Source: an uncultured Leucobacter sp. (GTDB lineage: Bacteria > Actinomycetota > Actinomycetes > Actinomycetales > Microbacteriaceae). From it: a stretch of 6,638 nt of DNA. How positions within the stretch are numbered: position 1 is the first letter of the stretch; every line of letters starts with the position of its first letter. The stretch is taken from positions 1-6,638 of the forward strand of contig CALMSE010000130.1 in the NCBI GenBank assembly GCA_937872275.1, read 5' to 3'. A model generated the notes under the pieces. It searched no databases, was not told the origin of the DNA, and saw only the letters and a list, made by a program, of their open reading frames with translations. A program made the position numbers and the translations under genes. Positions 4,453 to 6,638 of the stretch are shown here, one piece after another.

Positions 4453-6167
4453 TCCGCCCGCTCCGCCGACCCCGGCGCTCTCGGCCCGCACGCCTCGCCC
4501 GCATCGCGGCGGCGGCGCTCACGGCGCTCTCCCTCGCGGCCCTGACCGCCTGCCAGGCGATCCCCTCGTCCGGGCCGGTGCGCGAGGGCCTCGCCAACCT
4601 CAGCCAGTCCGAGCAGCAGGTGCAGTTCAATCCCGATGGCCCGCCGGCCGGTGCGAGCCAGGAGGAGATCGTGCGCGGCTTCGTGCGGGCCGGCTCGTCG
4701 AGCACCGAGGACTACGCGATCGCCCGCAAGTTCCTCACGCCCGCGTACCAGGACCAGTGGGACCCCTCGCTCGGGGTCTTCGTCGACGAGGGCACGCAGT
4801 CGTACCACACCGAGGAGGGCGAGGTGGGGCTCCTCTCGATCACCGGGCTCGCGACCGTCGACGAGCACGGCACCTTCGTGCCGATCGAGCCCGGCCCGCC
4901 GACCGAGGCGCGCTTCGAGCTCGAGCAGGTGAACGGCGAATGGCGCATCGCGTCCGCACCTTCCGGCGTGATCCTCGACAAGAGCACCTTCACCGCGATC
5001 TGGTCGCCGCGGCAGCTCTACTTCCTCACGGCCGACAACCGCCTCGTGGCCGACACCCGCTGGTTCCTGAACCGGGCCACCCTCGCCACCCAGATCGTCG
5101 CCGAGCTGCTGGCGGGACCCTCCGAGGACATGCTCGGAGTGCTGCGCGGCGCCTTCCCCACGGGCACCGCGCTCACCTCGAGCTCGGTGCCCGTGATCGA
5201 CGGCACCGCGCACATCGACCTCTCGATCGAGCTGCTCGACGCCGACCCCCCGACGATGGAGCTCGTGAAGAAGCAGCTCGCCGCGAGCCTGCAGTCGGTG
5301 CCCGGGGTGTCGCGCTTCGAGCTCTCGGTCAACGGCGTGGTCGTCGACTCGGCGCCGGTCGCGCTGCCCGACAACGGCTCGTCGGTCGCCGAGCACGCGG
5401 GCACGGTGGTGCTCGACGGCGGGGTGTTCGGGGAGTACACGGGCGGCGAGGTGCACGAGCTCGCGGGCATCGGCGACCGCGTCGCGGCCCTCGACCCGAC
5501 GGCGGTCTCGCTCTCGGGCGATCGCCAGACCGCCGCCGTGCTGAACGACTCCGGCCTGACCTGGATCAGCGCCTCCGAGGCGGTGCAGCTCGACGTGCGC
5601 GGAGGCCTCGTCGCTCCCTCGATCGACCGCTTCGGCTACGTCTGGTCGTACGCATCGTCGGCGCCCGGCGAGATCGTCGTGACCCGACCCGGCGAGTCGC
5701 AGGAGGCGGTGTCGGCGCCGTGGCTCTCGGGTCAGGCGCCCGTCGCCGTGCGCGTGTCGAAGAGCGGCACCCGCATCGCGATGCTCATGGCGGAGGGAGA
5801 CCAGAGCGTCGTGGTCGTCGCCGGCGTGATGCGCGACGCGGCGGGGCGCCCGATCTCGCTCGGCGAGGTCGCGACGACGCAGCTGTGGGTCGCCGGAGCG
5901 CCCATGGATCTCGACTGGATCGACGAGATGCGCTTCGCGGCGCTCACCCGGATCGGCGGCCCGGGCGGCGCCGGCAAGATCACCATCGCCGCGCCGGGGC
6001 AGTTCGCCGTCGACTCGGGCACGGTCGCCGACGCGGCGAGCCTGGCCGGCGGAGGTACGCGGGCGGCGCTGCGGGTGCTGGCCGGCGACGGGCGCATGTA
6101 CGCACCGCAGGGCGTGGGCTGGCAGCGGCAGGCCGAGGGGATCGAGCTGATCGCGAAGAGCGGGTAG
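4449..6167 (+). CDS. lpqB: Lipoprotein LpqB
   Basis: A 572-residue lipoprotein, close to the family's usual length. It has a basic N-terminus, a hydrophobic stretch (about 16-33) and a lipobox L-T-A-C with C35 as the lipidated residue. The mature protein begins C-Q-A-I-P-S-S-G-P-V, typical of LpqB. An N-terminal domain (about 60-190) is followed by a GerMN-type domain (about 205-310, containing A-E-L-L-A-G-P) and a C-terminal region (about 330-570) predicted as a beta-propeller. In mycobacteria LpqB interacts with the extracellular part of MtrB and modulates MtrAB signalling and cell division (established). It is translationally coupled to mtrB through the ATGA overlap and has its own good ribosome site, so the three genes form one operon. 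Confidence 0.96.
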   Translation: MIRPLRRPRRSRPARLARIAAAALTALSLAALTACQAIPSSGPVREGLANLSQSEQQVQFNPDGPPAGASQEEIVRGFVRAGSSSTEDYAIARKFLTPAYQDQWDPSLGVFVDEGTQSYHTEEGEVGLLSITGLATVDEHGTFVPIEPGPPTEARFELEQVNGEWRIASAPSGVILDKSTFTAIWSPRQLYFLTADNRLVADTRWFLNRATLATQIVAELLAGPSEDMLGVLRGAFPTGTALTSSSVPVIDGTAHIDLSIELLDADPPTMELVKKQLAASLQSVPGVSRFELSVNGVVVDSAPVALPDNGSSVAEHAGTVVLDGGVFGEYTGGEVHELAGIGDRVAALDPTAVSLSGDRQTAAVLNDSGLTWISASEAVQLDVRGGLVAPSIDRFGYVWSYASSAPGEIVVTRPGESQEAVSAPWLSGQAPVAVRVSKSGTRIAMLMAEGDQSVVVVAGVMRDAAGRPISLGEVATTQLWVAGAPMDLDWIDEMRFAALTRIGGPGGAGKITIAAPGQFAVDSGTVADAASLAGGGTRAALRVLAGDGRMYAPQGVGWQRQAEGIELIAKSG

Positions 6168-6234
6168 CGCTCGGCGCGCCTCGTCGCCCCGTTCTCTCCC
6201 CGTCTCGCCTCGGCGGGCCATTCGTCGTGCACAG

Positions 6235-6258
6235 GGCGGATCGTGCTGTGAATCCGCC
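6235..6258 (+). terminator. Hairpin between lpqB and comF
   Basis: GGCGGAT (6235-6241) pairs with ATCCGCC (6252-6258) around a 10-nt loop, followed by GGTTTCTCC with a short T-run. It lies 67 bp after the lpqB stop. A competing pairing, CACAG (6230-6234) with CTGTG (6246-6250), overlaps it. It may end the mtrA-mtrB-lpqB transcript, at least in part. The rest of 6168-6320 holds no gene that I can see. Confidence 0.45.
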
Positions 6259-6320
6259 GGTTTCTCCACGGATGCGCGGATCGGCCTCCACCCGTCCCGG
6301 CGCAGAGGGAGACTCGGAGC

Positions 6321-6638
6321 ATGTCGTTCCCTCTCCGGTCCCCGGCTTCGTCGCGCCGCGCCCCCGCCGCGCTCTGCACGATGTCGCGCTCGCTGGGGCG
6401 GGACTGCGCCGCGCTGATCTGGCCCACGAGCTGCGTCTCATGCGGCTCGCCCGACCGCGACTGCTGCGAGGCCTGCTCGGCCCTGCTGCGCGGGGAGCGC
6501 GGGCGGGCCGAGTGGGTGTCGACCCGCGCGGGGGTGACCGCGTGCGTCGCCGGGCCCTACGCCGGTCCGCTGCGCGCTCTGCTCGTGGCCTGCAAGCACG
6601 CCGGGCTCACGGGTCTTGCGCGCGAGCTGGGCGAGCGG
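6321..6638 (+). CDS. comF: ComF family phosphoribosyltransferase-like protein, N-terminal part
   Basis: The first 106 residues of a ComF-family protein, cut by the window end. The zinc-ribbon-like start C38-V-S-C41 and C49-E-A-C52 is followed by Y80-A-G-P-L-R-A-L-L and C-K-H, matching the ComF pattern that precedes the PRTase domain; the PRPP-binding motif lies outside the window. In naturally competent bacteria ComF helps process incoming single-stranded DNA. In actinobacteria the gene usually follows lpqB and precedes hpf and secA, and its role is unclear. The ATG at 6321 is preceded by GGGAG with a 9-nt gap. An in-frame ATG at 6381 would remove 20 low-complexity residues and is the alternative, but has no visible ribosome site. 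Confidence 0.9.
   Translation, partial: MSFPLRSPASSRRAPAALCTMSRSLGRDCAALIWPTSCVSCGSPDRDCCEACSALLRGERGRAEWVSTRAGVTACVAGPYAGPLRALLVACKHAGLTGLARELGER

Noticed and set aside
1924..4491. Long minus-strand open frame (855 codons) opposite mtrA and mtrB
   Set aside because: The translation is Arg/His/Asp/Glu-rich with no domain or membrane pattern. GC-rich codon bias on the coding strand keeps antisense frames open, and mtrA/mtrB fully explain the region.
4314..6269. Long minus-strand open frame (651 codons) opposite lpqB
   Set aside because: It has the same antisense-shadow composition and no recognisable motif; the + strand carries intact LpqB.

Overview
The window is high-GC DNA with strong G/C third-position bias. 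It carries the actinobacterial block mtrA-mtrB-lpqB-comF, and upstream of it a divergent DUF3499 / degenerate metallopeptidase-like pair. In Mycobacterium tuberculosis the same families sit in one chromosomal neighbourhood (Rv3258c/Rv3259 and mtrA-mtrB-lpqB). The gene set, the short leaderless-type promoters and the short DUF3499 protein suggest a Microbacteriaceae-like actinobacterium, perhaps near Leucobacter or Microbacterium; the genus is a guess. This is ordinary core chromosome. I see no mobile element, CRISPR array, tRNA, rRNA or prophage gene.

Layout: (1) 1-147, + strand: the C-terminal end of a gene that resembles DUF5719 proteins. (2) 135-383, - strand: a DUF3499 protein with a putative zinc site, whose stop overlaps the end of gene 1. 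(3) 384-532: a divergent promoter region in which both flanking genes have a TAnnnT box exactly 6 nt before the start codon, the signature of leaderless mRNAs. (4) 533-994, + strand: a metallopeptidase-like protein that lacks the HExxH zinc motif. (5) 995-1280: a non-coding convergent spacer with several GC-rich hairpins, including a strong 11-bp terminator-like stem. (6) 1281-1922, - strand: a MIP-family channel with two NPA motifs but no selectivity-filter arginine. (7) 1923-2058: a divergent regulatory region with three ACATAAY boxes. (8) 2059-6167, + strand: the operon mtrA-mtrB-lpqB with a 6-bp gap and then a 4-bp overlap. (9) 6168-6320: a spacer with a hairpin. (10) 6321-6638, + strand: the N-terminal part of a ComF phosphoribosyltransferase-family protein, cut by the window end.

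MtrB (membrane sensor kinase), MtrA (OmpR-type response regulator) and LpqB (lipoprotein that modulates MtrB) form one envelope signalling module, linked in the family to cell-wall homeostasis, division and osmotic stress. A channel gene divergent from mtrA, with a shared spacer carrying repeated boxes, suggests that the channel could be co-regulated with or by MtrA; that is inference. The most unusual points are the Arg-less channel filter, the repeated ACATAAY boxes, the lost metal-binding motif in the peptidase-like protein and three leaderless-type starts.
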